Assembly (NCBI GenBank): GCA_905215125.1
Contig: CAJMOV010000060.1
Location: 1-9,314 of the forward strand
DNA: 9,314 bases
Direction of reading: 5' to 3'
DNA from: an uncultured bacterium
Lineage (GTDB): Bacteria > Bacillota > Clostridia > Oscillospirales > Butyricicoccaceae
In this document: piece by piece, positions 1-6,888 of the stretch
How positions within the stretch are numbered: the stretch's first letter is position 1
How the letters are laid out: every line of letters begins with the position of its first letter
Position numbers and translations under genes: made by a program
The notes under the pieces: generated by a model
Told to the model about the DNA's origin: nothing
What the model saw: the letters and a program-made list of their open reading frames with translations, nothing else
Databases searched by the model: none

Positions 1-945
1 GACGACGGGCAAAGCGTCGCCGACGTTTTGCTGAGCATGTCCGCTCCGGACGGCGAAGCCCAGCGCACGGACGAGCCGGCGCCCGACAAAGATGAGAATG
101 CCGCCCCTGCTCAAATCGCCCTGCCGGAAAGCGCGCCGCCGGAAATCCTCGCCGATCTTCCTCCCGCCAACGTCACTAGCGTCACCATCGACGGCAAATC
201 GTCCGGCTATGTAGGCAGCGGGTCGGTATACATCCAAAACCGTTCCAAGTATGACATAGACATCCCGGCTCTGCTGGCCGCGGACGACGGCGTCAAGCTG
301 TCGGGCGACGATGTGCAGGTTCTCATTATGCACACCCACGGCAGCGAAGCCTATACGCCCGACCCTCTCAACAATTATACCCCCACCGATACCGACCGCA
401 CTACCGATACCCGCTACAACGTCGTTCGCGTCGGCGATGAAATTCAGAAGGTACTGGAGTCGCGAGGCATCAAGACCGTCCATTCCACCAAGCTGCACGA
501 CAGTCCGGCCTACAACGGCTCCTACAACCGCGCGCTGGATGACATCTCGGCCCAAATCAAAGAACATCCCTCTATCAAGGTGGTCATCGACGTACACCGT
601 GACGCCATGGAAACCCAAAACGGCACCAAATATAAAACTGTGGCTGAAGTAAACGGCGAAACCATGGCCCAGTTGATGTTTGTCGCCGGCACCGACGGCG
701 GCGGCCTGAGCCACGACAACTGGAAAAGCAACCTATCTGGCAAGATGAAGCTGCAGGATCGGCTCAACACCACCTACCCTGGACTGATGCGCCCCCTCAA
801 CATCCGCGATGAGCGCTTTAACCAGCACGTCACCCGCGGCAGCATGCTGCTAGAGGTGGGCACATCGGGCAATAGCCTGCCTGAGGCGCTGGCATCGGTT
901 CGTCTCTTTGCCAATGCTCTGGCAGATGAGCTGCTTTCACGCTGA
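1..945 (+). CDS. spoIIP: SpoIIP-like stage II sporulation protein, N-acetylmuramoyl-L-alanine amidase (5' partial)
   Basis: The frame is open from base 1 to the TGA at 943-945, so the true start and the expected N-terminal membrane anchor lie outside the window. The hallmark is the segment VLIMHTHGSEAYTP at about nt 322-363. Its His (nt 331-333) and Glu, the later His in VVIDVHRDAM (nt 595-597) and the Glu in MLLEVGTS (nt 853-855) fit the zinc-binding and catalytic residues of the SpoIIP amidase fold. About 90 low-complexity Pro/Ala/Asp-rich residues precede the domain, as expected of a linker between anchor and enzyme. In Bacillus subtilis SpoIIP acts with SpoIID and SpoIIM, cutting stem peptides from peptidoglycan during septal thinning and forespore engulfment. 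The gene often follows gpr, which cannot be seen here. No clear terminator follows the stop. Family assignment is firm; the mother-cell role is inferred from the family. Confidence 0.93.
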   Translation, partial: DDGQSVADVLLSMSAPDGEAQRTDEPAPDKDENAAPAQIALPESAPPEILADLPPANVTSVTIDGKSSGYVGSGSVYIQNRSKYDIDIPALLAADDGVKLSGDDVQVLIMHTHGSEAYTPDPLNNYTPTDTDRTTDTRYNVVRVGDEIQKVLESRGIKTVHSTKLHDSPAYNGSYNRALDDISAQIKEHPSIKVVIDVHRDAMETQNGTKYKTVAEVNGETMAQLMFVAGTDGGGLSHDNWKSNLSGKMKLQDRLNTTYPGLMRPLNIRDERFNQHVTRGSMLLEVGTSGNSLPEALASVRLFANALADELLSR

Positions 946-974
946 TTTTGACCGGCGTTCAAGCCCTTTTGCGC

Positions 975-1003
975 TTTACACCGGCTGCCGCATTTGCTAT
1001 GAT
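975..1003 (+). promoter_or_regulatory. Probable sigma-A promoter of the serine hydrolase gene
   Basis: A -35 element TTTACA at 975-980 and a -10 element TATGAT at 998-1003 are separated by exactly 17 bp. A TG at 995-996 gives an extended -10. Transcription would start near 1010, leaving a short leader before the AAGGAAG ribosome-binding site at 1026-1032. It lies in the 94-bp gap behind spoIIP, so the hydrolase can be transcribed independently of the sporulation gene. Confidence 0.6.
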
Positions 1004-1039
1004 AGGAAATAAATACTATTATCTGAAGGAAGTGTGGCC

Positions 1040-2977
1040 ATGAATATCGGAGGCAAGCACACGGCGCTGGCAAAAAAGCTGCGCGCCCATCTGGAGAGCT
1101 GTCTAAACGATAAGACAGCGGGCATCAGCGCCGCCATCATGGTGGGCGGCGAGGTGGCGGCGTCCTGCTGCGCCGGTACGCGCGGCGTCGATCGCACCTG
1201 CGCCGACATTGGCGACCTGTACAATGTGGGCTCGATTTCTAAGGTCTATTGTGCCGCCGCCGTCATGAAACTGGTAGAAATGGGCCTTGTTGGTCTGGAC
1301 GATCCCGTTTGCCGGCATCTGCCCCGCTTTAAAACCCGCGACGAGCGCTATAAGGACATCACCGTCCGTATGACGCTCAACCATTCTTCCGGCCTGCCGG
1401 GCAGCAACTACCGCAAAACCTTTGGCCCGGAGTGGATTTTTGACGACAGCCTGGAGGAGAGCTTTGCCTACTGGCAGGACTGCAAGCTCAAGGCCGACCC
1501 CGGCGCCTTTTCCGTCTACTGCAACGAAGGCTTTGAACTGGCGGCCGCGCTGGTCGAGCAGTTGACGGGTATGAAATACTATGACTTCCTGCGCCGTGAA
1601 ATTCTTGACCCCATCGGAGCGAGTTCGACCGGCGTGGCAATGCACGCCATCGGAAGCCGACGCCTGATGTCCGCCCTGGGCAAAAAGCCAGAGCTGGTCA
1701 GCGTCGTCGGCGCCGGCGCCATCCGTACCGATATGGAGGACTGCGCCCGCTTCGGTCAGCTGTTCCTCGAGCCCAACGGCGTTTTGAGCGCGCAGAGTAT
1801 TGCGGAAATGAGCGCCAAACAGGGCGTTACCTTTTTGAAAAACGACTGCTTCGGCGCAAATTACGGCCTGGGATGGGACAGCGTCTCCTTTCATTCCCCC
1901 TATGCTGAGCTCGGCCCAGGCACGCTGACGAAAGGGGGCGGCACCACCCAGTTTTCCAGCCAGCTCATTGTCAGTCCCTCCTACGGCGTGTCGGCTGCGA
2001 TATCAGCCACGCCCGGCTTTGCCGTCAGCCCGACTGACATCCTGTGCCAGATGATTTCCATTACGCTCAAGGATCTTGGCATTGCCGACATCACGCCTGC
2101 AAGCGGCGCGAGCAAAGCCCCGGCTGACGTCCCGCAGGACGTCGCTGAGCGTTACAACCGGTATTTTTATTCCTCCTATGGCATATTCCGGCCGGAATTT
2201 GAAGGCAGCCGTATGCGCATGAGAATATACTGCGGCGGCGGCAAGTGGGACAGCCATCCCCGTCTGCCTGAAATGCAGTACGACGGCGAGCGCTTTTTCT
2301 GCGACAGCGGCACGGGCGTTTTCGAAGACTACGGCGGCGTCACCTATTATATTACCCCCCTGCTGGACGATATTTGCCCCTTCTGCCAGACTGCGCCCAC
2401 CCTGCCGCCCCTCAGCGACGGCTGGCGCGCCCGCCTGGGGAAAAAATACCTGGCCTGCAACCTGCCCAGCCGGGATTTCTTCCAAGACTCAGGCCATGGC
2501 GTCATTGTAGAGCAGCCCTTTGACAGCGGCGTGCTTTCCTTTACACAGCCTTCAACACCGGACGGCCCCCAGTCCTATCTTGTGGCTGCCAGCTGCGGCG
2601 ACGACGACACTGACATGTTCCAAACTACCCCCGGCATGGGCGCGCGCGACCAGTACGCCCCCTTCATTATCCGCAGGGCCGGCGTCGAATACCTGCAAAT
2701 TACCGGCTTTATCTATGTGGATGCCGACACCCTCCCCACGCTTTGCGAGGGGGACGTATATGTTTCCGGTGAAAACGGCAACGCCCAATTTCGTCTGCCG
2801 GATGGCTGCCGTCCGCATTTTTCCGTACCGGCTGGAGCAAGGGTGCTTATCCTTAACAGCAAATTAGAAATTGTTTACAACAGCGACAGGGATGCAGCCA
2901 TTCCTGACGGGCTGGGCGAGGGATACATCCTGTTTACCAGCGACCTCCCCACCGTCATTCCGGTCAGCCTGACATAA
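1040..2977 (+). CDS. Serine hydrolase, class C beta-lactamase/penicillin-binding-protein-like family, with long C-terminal extension
   Basis: From the ATG at 1040 the protein has 645 residues. That start is chosen because AAGGAAG (1026-1032) sits 7 nt upstream; a GTG at 1034 is too close to it. All catalytic motifs of the beta-lactamase (PF00144) family are present: S65-x-x-K68 in GSISK, Y160-x-N162 in VYCNEG, and K298-G-G in TLTKGGG, replacing the KTG/HxG motif. The family includes AmpC, DD-peptidases and esterases, so the substrate cannot be assigned. No hydrophobic signal peptide or membrane helix is visible at the N-terminus, which argues for a cytoplasmic hydrolase or esterase rather than a secreted beta-lactamase. 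The hydrolase domain ends near residue 345. The remaining roughly 280 residues, rich in Gly, Asp and aromatics, look beta-rich and match no domain I recognise. The gene stands alone between its own promoter and a strong terminator. Confidence 0.88.
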   Translation: MNIGGKHTALAKKLRAHLESCLNDKTAGISAAIMVGGEVAASCCAGTRGVDRTCADIGDLYNVGSISKVYCAAAVMKLVEMGLVGLDDPVCRHLPRFKTRDERYKDITVRMTLNHSSGLPGSNYRKTFGPEWIFDDSLEESFAYWQDCKLKADPGAFSVYCNEGFELAAALVEQLTGMKYYDFLRREILDPIGASSTGVAMHAIGSRRLMSALGKKPELVSVVGAGAIRTDMEDCARFGQLFLEPNGVLSAQSIAEMSAKQGVTFLKNDCFGANYGLGWDSVSFHSPYAELGPGTLTKGGGTTQFSSQLIVSPSYGVSAAISATPGFAVSPTDILCQMISITLKDLGIADITPASGASKAPADVPQDVAERYNRYFYSSYGIFRPEFEGSRMRMRIYCGGGKWDSHPRLPEMQYDGERFFCDSGTGVFEDYGGVTYYITPLLDDICPFCQTAPTLPPLSDGWRARLGKKYLACNLPSRDFFQDSGHGVIVEQPFDSGVLSFTQPSTPDGPQSYLVAASCGDDDTDMFQTTPGMGARDQYAPFIIRRAGVEYLQITGFIYVDADTLPTLCEGDVYVSGENGNAQFRLPDGCRPHFSVPAGARVLILNSKLEIVYNSDRDAAIPDGLGEGYILFTSDLPTVIPVSLT

Positions 2978-3010
2978 AATCAGCGCAGAAAAAACTCGTT
3001 TTATCTCATC

Positions 3011-3048
3011 ACGGCCGCAGGAAGGCTTTTCTTCCTGCGGCCGTTTTT
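3011..3048 (+). terminator. Rho-independent terminator of the serine hydrolase gene
   Basis: A perfect 14-bp stem (3011-3024 with 3031-3044, arm ACGGCCGCAGGAAG) with a 6-nt loop GCTTTT is followed by TTTTT at 3044-3048. It lies 33 bp after the stop codon of the hydrolase. Confidence 0.93.
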
Positions 3049-3157
3049 CACTGTGCCTTTGTCCTGCCTTTCCCTGTCGTTCATCCCGACCGCCCGCCTT
3101 TCCGAATCCAATGAAACGCTGCAGCAGCCCTGTATGTATAAATGCTCTGACGGCCGC

Positions 3158-3186
3158 TTGACAATAGTCTGGAATCGGACTATAAT
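3158..3186 (+). promoter_or_regulatory. Perfect-consensus sigma-A promoter of the marR-MATE operon
   Basis: TTGACA (3158-3163), a 17-bp spacer and TATAAT (3181-3186) match the housekeeping consensus at every position. Transcription should start near 3193, and the AAAGGAGG ribosome-binding site (3211-3218) lies 7 nt before the ATG. So strong a promoter on an efflux operon implies that it is normally held off. The overlapping inverted repeat supplies the likely means. Confidence 0.92.
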
Positions 3187-3208
3187 AAAATAGTCCGATT
3201 CCAGACTA
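3165..3208 (+). promoter_or_regulatory. Operator: perfect 19-bp inverted repeat, probable MarR autorepression site
   Basis: TAGTCTGGAATCGGACTAT (3165-3183) and its exact reverse complement (3190-3208) flank AATAAA. Each arm is itself an imperfect palindrome with outer half-sites TAGTC and GACTA, so four half-sites occur (3165, 3178, 3191, 3204). This suits two MarR dimers with centres 26 bp apart. The repeat covers the promoter spacer, the -10 box and the expected start site, so bound protein would block RNA polymerase. Transcripts from this promoter would begin inside the right arm and could not form the full hairpin, so a DNA operator is more likely than an attenuator. Confidence 0.85.
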
Positions 3209-3225
3209 ATAAAGGAGGTCGTGTT

Positions 3226-3681
3226 ATGACCGACAAAGCAGTTGTAGACGAGCAGCTGCACCGCTATTATGCCTTATGGCGGGAAAGCAACGCCGTCTAC
3301 GAGGATTGGGCCAAAAAGCAAGGGTTATCTTTTAACAGCCTTTTGGTTCTTTATTCCTTTGACGAGCACGGGGAAAGCTGCACACAGAAAATGATCAGTC
3401 AGGAGTGGACAATACCCAAGCAAACCGTCAATACAATATTGAAGGACTTTGAAAAAAAGGGCTATATTGAGCTGGTTCCCCTGCCGGCTGACAAACGCAA
3501 CAAGGTAATACGGCTGACCCCTGCAGGCAGGGCCTTTTGTGACAGAATGATTGCCGCGCTACATGAAAAGGAGCTGCTCGTCATGAAAAAGATGGGTTTA
3601 AGCCGTATGGCCGAGTTAAACGACAGCCTGGCCCTGTTTATCGAACTATTCCGCAAAGGAGATTTACAGGAAAATGTCTAA
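3226..3681 (+). CDS. MarR-family transcriptional regulator, probable repressor of the adjoining MATE pump
   Basis: This is a 151-residue protein, the usual size for the family. The winged helix-turn-helix spans about residues 37-100. The recognition-helix region is TIPKQTVNTILKDFEKKGY, and the wing PLPADKRNKVIRLTPAG carries the characteristic D-K-R (D89, R91). Flanking helices at residues 5-30 and 103-148 would form the dimer interface. The start is fixed by AAAGGAGG at 3211-3218. The stop overlaps the MATE start by 8 bp, so the two are co-transcribed and probably translationally coupled. The pairing resembles MepR-MepA of Staphylococcus aureus, in which the MarR protein represses both genes and releases DNA on binding the drugs that are exported. 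The repressor role here is inferred from this layout and from the operator over the promoter; the inducing ligand is unknown. Confidence 0.9.
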   Translation: MTDKAVVDEQLHRYYALWRESNAVYEDWAKKQGLSFNSLLVLYSFDEHGESCTQKMISQEWTIPKQTVNTILKDFEKKGYIELVPLPADKRNKVIRLTPAGRAFCDRMIAALHEKELLVMKKMGLSRMAELNDSLALFIELFRKGDLQENV

Positions 3682-5017
3682 TCCGCGCAGCTTTATTCGT
3701 TTTGTTTTCCCGTCCGTGCTGGCATTTGCTCTTTCGGGCGTATACACCATTGTAGATGGATTTTTCGTTGGCAACAGACTGGGCGATATGGGCCTGGCTT
3801 CCATTAATCTGCGCTTTCCCATTTCTGCTTTCATCCAGGCCGTAGGCACGGGAATCGGCCTGTCCGGCGCCATTCGTTTCACCATACTCCGGGGGCAGAA
3901 AAAGCAGGGGGAGGATACCGAATGTTTTTCCGGCACCCTGCTGCTGCTTTTGCTTGTCAGCGGCCTTTTGACGGCGCTGGTGTTCCTCTTCCTTCCCTTT
4001 CTGCTTCGGCTGCTCGGGGCGGAGGGCGAGCTGTACACCCTGACGGCCGAATACGTCCGGGTCATTGCGCTGGGCACGGTATTTCAGGTTTTTGCGACCG
4101 GCCTTGTTCCCTTTATCCGCAACCTGGGAGGGGCTGCTTTTGCCATGCTGTCCATGGTTGCCGGCTTTTTGACCAATATTGCGCTTGATTACCTGTTTGT
4201 ATGGGTCAACGGTCAAGGTATGGCCGGCGCAGCGTGGGCAACCATCATCGGGCAGGCCGTTACCATGACGGCGACTATCCTATATATCGTCAAAAAGAGG
4301 GTCGGCTTTGTCATTGTACCGCGGAAAAAGCTGCTTATGCTGTTTACCTCTGTTTTGAAGGTGTCCGCCGCTCCGTTCGGGCTGACCTTCTCGCCGCAGA
4401 TTACAACCATATTGATGAACCGCTTCCTAATGAGCTACGGCGGGGAGCAGTCGGTTGCCGTATACGGCTGCATCGCCTATATCACAGCCATCATTTACCT
4501 GCTTTTGCAAGGCGTGGGCGACGGCAGCCAGCCGCTAATCAGCCGATATTTCAGCGAGGATAATCTGCCTGTCATGAAGCAGATGCGCAGATTGGCTTAT
4601 CTCTCAAGCGCCGCGATGGCGTTTGCCTGCATGACCGGGTTCTTTTTCGCCCGGGGACACGTCGGGCTTCTCTTCGGCGCGTCTGCCGAAACCAATCTAA
4701 GCGTTTCCCGTATCCTTCCCCTCTTTCTGACGTCTCTTTTATTCCTGTCCTATGTCAGAATCACGACGTCGTTTTTCTATGCCACGGAAAAAAGCGCTTT
4801 GTCCTATCTTTTGGTGTACGCCGAACCGGTTTCCCTGCTTGTCCTGCTGCTCACGCTTCCCCGTATTCAGGCTTTGGGACTCTGGGGCGTGTGGATAGCC
4901 GTTCCCCTTGCGCAGTTGGTTACCTGGTGCCTTTCCCTTCTGGTCAAGAAAAGGGTCGATCGGCAGATAGATGGGTGTCTCTCTGCCGCTTCACAGCCGG
5001 AAGTCTCCCCTGTCTAA
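3674..5017 (+). CDS. MATE-family multidrug/cation efflux transporter (MepA-like)
   Basis: This is a 447-residue integral membrane protein of typical MATE length, made of about 12 hydrophobic segments in two related halves. The first half starts directly at the N-terminus (FIRFVFPSVLAFALSGVYTI, then VDGFFVGNRLGDMGLASINL). The segment DYLFVWVNGQGMAGAAWATIIGQ between TM5 and TM6 is a strong MATE/MepA-type signature. The second half begins near residue 225 (KVSAAPFGLTFSPQITTILM). Such pumps use a Na+ or H+ gradient to expel cationic drugs or metabolites across the cytoplasmic membrane; the substrate cannot be read from the sequence. AAAGGAG at 3655-3661 lies inside the marR end. The short hydrophilic C-terminus (KKRVDRQIDG onwards) is cytoplasmic. 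Context points to drug- or metabolite-inducible export. Confidence 0.93.
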   Translation: MSNPRSFIRFVFPSVLAFALSGVYTIVDGFFVGNRLGDMGLASINLRFPISAFIQAVGTGIGLSGAIRFTILRGQKKQGEDTECFSGTLLLLLLVSGLLTALVFLFLPFLLRLLGAEGELYTLTAEYVRVIALGTVFQVFATGLVPFIRNLGGAAFAMLSMVAGFLTNIALDYLFVWVNGQGMAGAAWATIIGQAVTMTATILYIVKKRVGFVIVPRKKLLMLFTSVLKVSAAPFGLTFSPQITTILMNRFLMSYGGEQSVAVYGCIAYITAIIYLLLQGVGDGSQPLISRYFSEDNLPVMKQMRRLAYLSSAAMAFACMTGFFFARGHVGLLFGASAETNLSVSRILPLFLTSLLFLSYVRITTSFFYATEKSALSYLLVYAEPVSLLVLLLTLPRIQALGLWGVWIAVPLAQLVTWCLSLLVKKRVDRQIDGCLSAASQPEVSPV

Positions 5018-5034
5018 TAGCACGCAAAGCGCAG

Positions 5035-5056
5035 CTGCCGGCTGTCAAGCCGGCAG
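5035..5056 (+). repeat. Hairpin downstream of the MATE gene (possible weak terminator)
   Basis: A perfect 9-bp GC-rich stem CTGCCGGCT/AGCCGGCAG closes a GTCA tetraloop 17 bp after the MATE stop. No T-run follows on either strand, so it is not a canonical intrinsic terminator. It may stabilise the 3' end or slow polymerase. It shares the GCCGGCAG core with the next hairpin. Confidence 0.5.
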
Positions 5057-5060
5057 AACG

Positions 5061-5095
5061 AAACAAAAGGCTGCCAGCCCTCTCGGCCGGCAGCC
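5061..5095 (-). terminator. Rho-independent terminator of the cyclophilin gene
   Basis: On the minus strand an 11-bp stem with one mismatch (5095-5085 with 5079-5069; GGCTGCCGGCC type arms) and a 5-nt loop runs into TTTTGTTT (5068-5061). It begins about 30 bp past the cyclophilin stop. On the plus strand the stem could also help end the MATE transcript, but lacks a T-run there. Confidence 0.75.
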
Positions 5096-5126
5096 TAATT
5101 GAATCTAACTGAACGCTCTGTTGCGC

Positions 5127-5594
5127 TTACAGCACGCGCACTGTTTTCATCTCAGCCGTGATACCTTTGGCGGCATCTTCGACGATCCTGTCGACCACAT
5201 CCATGCCGTCGGTCACCTTGCCAAACGCGGCATACTGGCCGTCAAGATGAGGCGCGTCCTCAACCATGATAAAAAACTGACTGCCAGCTGAATCATAATG
5301 CTGCGCGCGGGCCATGGACAGCACGCCGCGGGTATGCTTCAGATCGTTTTTAATGCCGTTGGCGGCAAATTCTCCTTTGATTTCATACCCTGGGCCGCCC
5401 ATGCCGGTGCCTGTCGGGTCTCCGCCCTGGATGACAAAGCCGGGCACAACGCGGTGGAAAACCACTCCGTCATAAAACCCGCTCTTGGCCAGCTTGACAA
5501 AATTTTCCGTTGAAATGGGGGCGATGTCGGGGTACAGCTCCAGCGCAATGACGCTGCCGTCCTGCAATTCGATTTCCGCTTGTATGGATTTCAT
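5127..5594 (-). CDS. Cyclophilin-type peptidyl-prolyl cis-trans isomerase
   Basis: This enzyme catalyses cis-trans isomerisation of X-Pro bonds to help protein folding. The 155-residue protein is essentially one cyclophilin domain. The signature FHRVVPGFVIQGGD (residues 46-59) holds the catalytic R48, F53 and Q56, GSQFFIM holds the core Phe (F108), and LDGQYAAFGKV follows. The Trp that favours cyclosporin binding in human CypA is replaced by His (H116), as is common in bacteria. No signal peptide or lipobox is present, so it should be cytoplasmic. The start at 5594 is chosen because GAGGG lies 6 nt before it. An in-frame ATG at 5618 would add 8 residues but has no good ribosome-binding site, and the ATG at 5600 abuts the GAGGG. 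The gene is monocistronic, diverging from the small ORF at 5746 and converging on the MATE operon. Confidence 0.93.
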   Translation of the reverse strand: MKSIQAEIELQDGSVIALELYPDIAPISTENFVKLAKSGFYDGVVFHRVVPGFVIQGGDPTGTGMGGPGYEIKGEFAANGIKNDLKHTRGVLSMARAQHYDSAGSQFFIMVEDAPHLDGQYAAFGKVTDGMDVVDRIVEDAAKGITAEMKTVRVL

Positions 5595-5638
5595 ACACAT
5601 CCCTCGCTTCTCAGTCATTTCCGCAGCGCGGATACCTT

Positions 5639-5667
5639 ATTGTACCACATCGCACCCTTTGGCACAA
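5639..5667 (-). promoter_or_regulatory. Probable promoter of the cyclophilin gene
   Basis: On the minus strand TTGTGC (5667-5662), 17 bp and TACAAT (5644-5639) form a reasonable sigma-A promoter with a strong -10 and a weak -35. The start would fall near 5632, giving a leader of about 40 nt to the ATG at 5594. Confidence 0.6.
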
Positions 5668-5696
5668 GGCGCATCTCCGCTGTGTTCTTCCTTCCC

Positions 5697-5725
5697 TTGT
5701 TGTATGCAGTACGATATGATAAAAT
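5697..5725 (+). promoter_or_regulatory. Possible promoter of the 91-residue protein gene
   Basis: TTGTTG (5697-5702), 17 bp and TAAAAT (5720-5725) could form a sigma-A promoter with a weak -35. An overlapping TATGAT (5715-5720) is an alternative -10. Transcription would start near 5732, almost directly on the AGGAGGGG ribosome-binding site (5733-5740). Confidence 0.4.
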
Positions 5726-5745
5726 CAAGGGCAGGAGGGGTGTCT

Positions 5746-6021
5746 ATGGATCTGCATGATCTTATCGCCGCAGAGCTGACGGAAGCAAAATCGCTCGGCG
5801 CGCTGATTTACCTCATCCGCGCCGGGCGCGAGCTGGAATTTTCCGTAGAAGGCAAAATGTATTTTCTCTCCCGTGATCGCTCGGCTCAATATGCTTCGCT
5901 GTGGGACGGCGACAGCGAGCAGAGCTTTAACAGCGTCGAAGAGCTGCTGTCGCGGGCCGCCGTTAACGGCAGGCCTTTTCTCGAGCAATGGAAAAAAGCC
6001 CGGATTGAAGCCCTGTTTTAA
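5746..6021 (+). CDS. Small conserved-looking hypothetical protein (91 aa)
   Basis: I do not recognise this family. The start is fixed by AGGAGGGG at 5733-5740, 5 nt before the ATG. The frame stays open for 87 codons further upstream, but that stretch lies over the cyclophilin gene and is a shadow. The protein begins with an amphipathic helix (MDLHDLIAAELTEAKSLGAL). It continues with alternating strand-like segments (ELEFSVEGKMYFLSRD, then SAQYASLWDGDSEQSF) and ends with two helices (SVEELLSRAAV; FLEQWKKARIEALF). There is no Cys, no signal peptide and no membrane segment, so it is a small soluble cytoplasmic protein. It has its own ribosome-binding site and terminator and divergent placement from the cyclophilin, which supports a real gene. 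Nothing in the context suggests a role. Confidence 0.75.
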   Translation: MDLHDLIAAELTEAKSLGALIYLIRAGRELEFSVEGKMYFLSRDRSAQYASLWDGDSEQSFNSVEELLSRAAVNGRPFLEQWKKARIEALF

Positions 6022-6035
6022 TTTCGCCTGTCGAC

Positions 6036-6065
6036 CGGCCGCGCCTGGTGCGCAGCCGCTTTTTT
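6036..6065 (+). terminator. Rho-independent terminator of the 91-residue protein gene
   Basis: The stem CGGCCGCGC (6036-6044) pairs with GCGCAGCCG (6050-6058) with a single C-A mismatch around the loop CTGGT, and is followed by TTTTTT at 6060-6065. It lies 15 bp past the stop and just before the end of the convergent DUF4130 gene. On the minus strand it has no T-run. Confidence 0.82.
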
Positions 6066-6081
6066 ATGCCGAAAAACGCCT

Positions 6082-6888
6082 TTATCCCTGTCTGCGCGCC
6101 GGCATAGGCCCCGTCCCCTGCGAAAGCCCGCCTAGCTGAAGGCTGCGCTCCTCCTCCATCTCGGTCATATGGGACCAATACCGCTTTGGCATCATGGTCA
6201 TACGGCATTGGGGGTTATATCGCCCTTCTACACCGATGGCTTTATAAAAACTCTTCCACAGCCCGCGCCAGGCTTCTTCTTTTGCATCGGGCGGCGGAAA
6301 GCTGACGCTGCCGCAGATAATCCGCCACTTCCCCCCCTGGCAGCACAATACCTGCCGATGCACGTCGTCCTGAATGACAATGCGCTCGCCGGGGAATCGG
6401 GTGGAAAAGTGGGCGCCAAGGCCGGGCAGCACCTGATTTTTTGGTGAAACAACGGCCGTGAGCACTCCGCCATGCTCGACAAAGCGGACAAATCCGGTTA
6501 AAAGGTGGGTTTCCTGCCGGGCGCTGTATGCCGCGGCACGAAGTGCAGAAACCGACCGGTCATGGATGGCCTGGGCCGCCATCGGCCCCATCCTGCGTGC
6601 GAGAAGCAGCAGCCGAAGGAGGTGCATCTCCCTCTGCGGCAGGCAGGACAGAAACCCGTCCTGAGCCAGGGTACAGACATCGGGGCCAAGGCGTCGCAGC
6701 CAGCCTGCGACGCGCAGCGCTTCCTCCGCCCTCGTTTCAATAAGGCGGGATGGGTACAGGCTTTGCTGCGCCTGCTGCTCAACTGTGATATCTCCCGGCG
6801 CTTCCCGCAGGGAAAAGCACTGGAACACGCAGCAGAGAAAGCCTTCCCATGTTCCGTCATATAAATAGCGTTCACTGCCCTGCCTCAT
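6082..6888 (-). CDS. DUF4130/TIGR03915-like putative DNA repair/metabolism protein, partner of the radical SAM gene
   Basis: This 268-residue protein of unknown biochemistry matches what I know of the TIGR03915/DUF4130 family. It opens with YLYDGTWEGFLCCVF (residues 8-22). A central HLLTGFVRFVEHGGVLTAVVSPKN follows (about 128-151), then HFSTRFPGERIVIQDDVHR (160-178). The DUF4130-like end EGRYNPQCRMTMMPKRYWSHM is at about 221-241. The family normally accompanies a radical SAM protein and is sometimes fused to a uracil-DNA glycosylase-type domain; no such domain is visible here. The start at 6888 is chosen because its ATG overlaps the TGA of the radical SAM gene (ATGA), with AAGGAGG 11 nt upstream. 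A GTG at 6900 sits within that ribosome-binding site. The overlap indicates coupled, probably stoichiometric synthesis. About 27 residues past the conserved end are low-complexity (Gly, Gln, Pro). The DNA-repair role is inferred from family naming and from the SOS-type promoter. Confidence 0.85.
   Translation of the reverse strand: MRQGSERYLYDGTWEGFLCCVFQCFSLREAPGDITVEQQAQQSLYPSRLIETRAEEALRVAGWLRRLGPDVCTLAQDGFLSCLPQREMHLLRLLLLARRMGPMAAQAIHDRSVSALRAAAYSARQETHLLTGFVRFVEHGGVLTAVVSPKNQVLPGLGAHFSTRFPGERIVIQDDVHRQVLCCQGGKWRIICGSVSFPPPDAKEEAWRGLWKSFYKAIGVEGRYNPQCRMTMMPKRYWSHMTEMEEERSLQLGGLSQGTGPMPARRQG

Noticed and set aside
1103..1894. 263-codon open frame on the minus strand opposite the serine hydrolase
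   Set aside because: It is antisense to a gene with intact catalytic motifs, has no ribosome-binding site or family resemblance, and its Gly/Ala/Val/His-rich product is typical of a GC-rich shadow frame.
2003..2485. 160-codon minus-strand frame opposite the C-terminal half of the serine hydrolase
   Set aside because: Same shadow pattern (Ala/Gly/Val-rich), no start signals; the plus frame is continuous through it.
3049..3157. Stretch between the hydrolase terminator and the marR promoter
   Set aside because: No start with a ribosome-binding site, no convincing hairpin and no coding pattern was seen in these 109 bases.
3165..3208. Large inverted repeat read as a transcription terminator or insertion-sequence end
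   Set aside because: It overlaps a perfect promoter, has no T-run, the transcript would start within its right arm, and no transposase or target duplication is nearby.
3638..4216. 192-codon minus-strand frame opposite the MATE gene
   Set aside because: The Lys/Gln/Gly-rich product is what the reverse complement of a hydrophobic membrane protein gives; the MATE frame is clearly the real one.
5485..5745. 87-codon N-terminal extension of the small protein at 5746
   Set aside because: It lies over the cyclophilin 5' end and both promoters, and the strong AGGAGGGG site points to the ATG at 5746.
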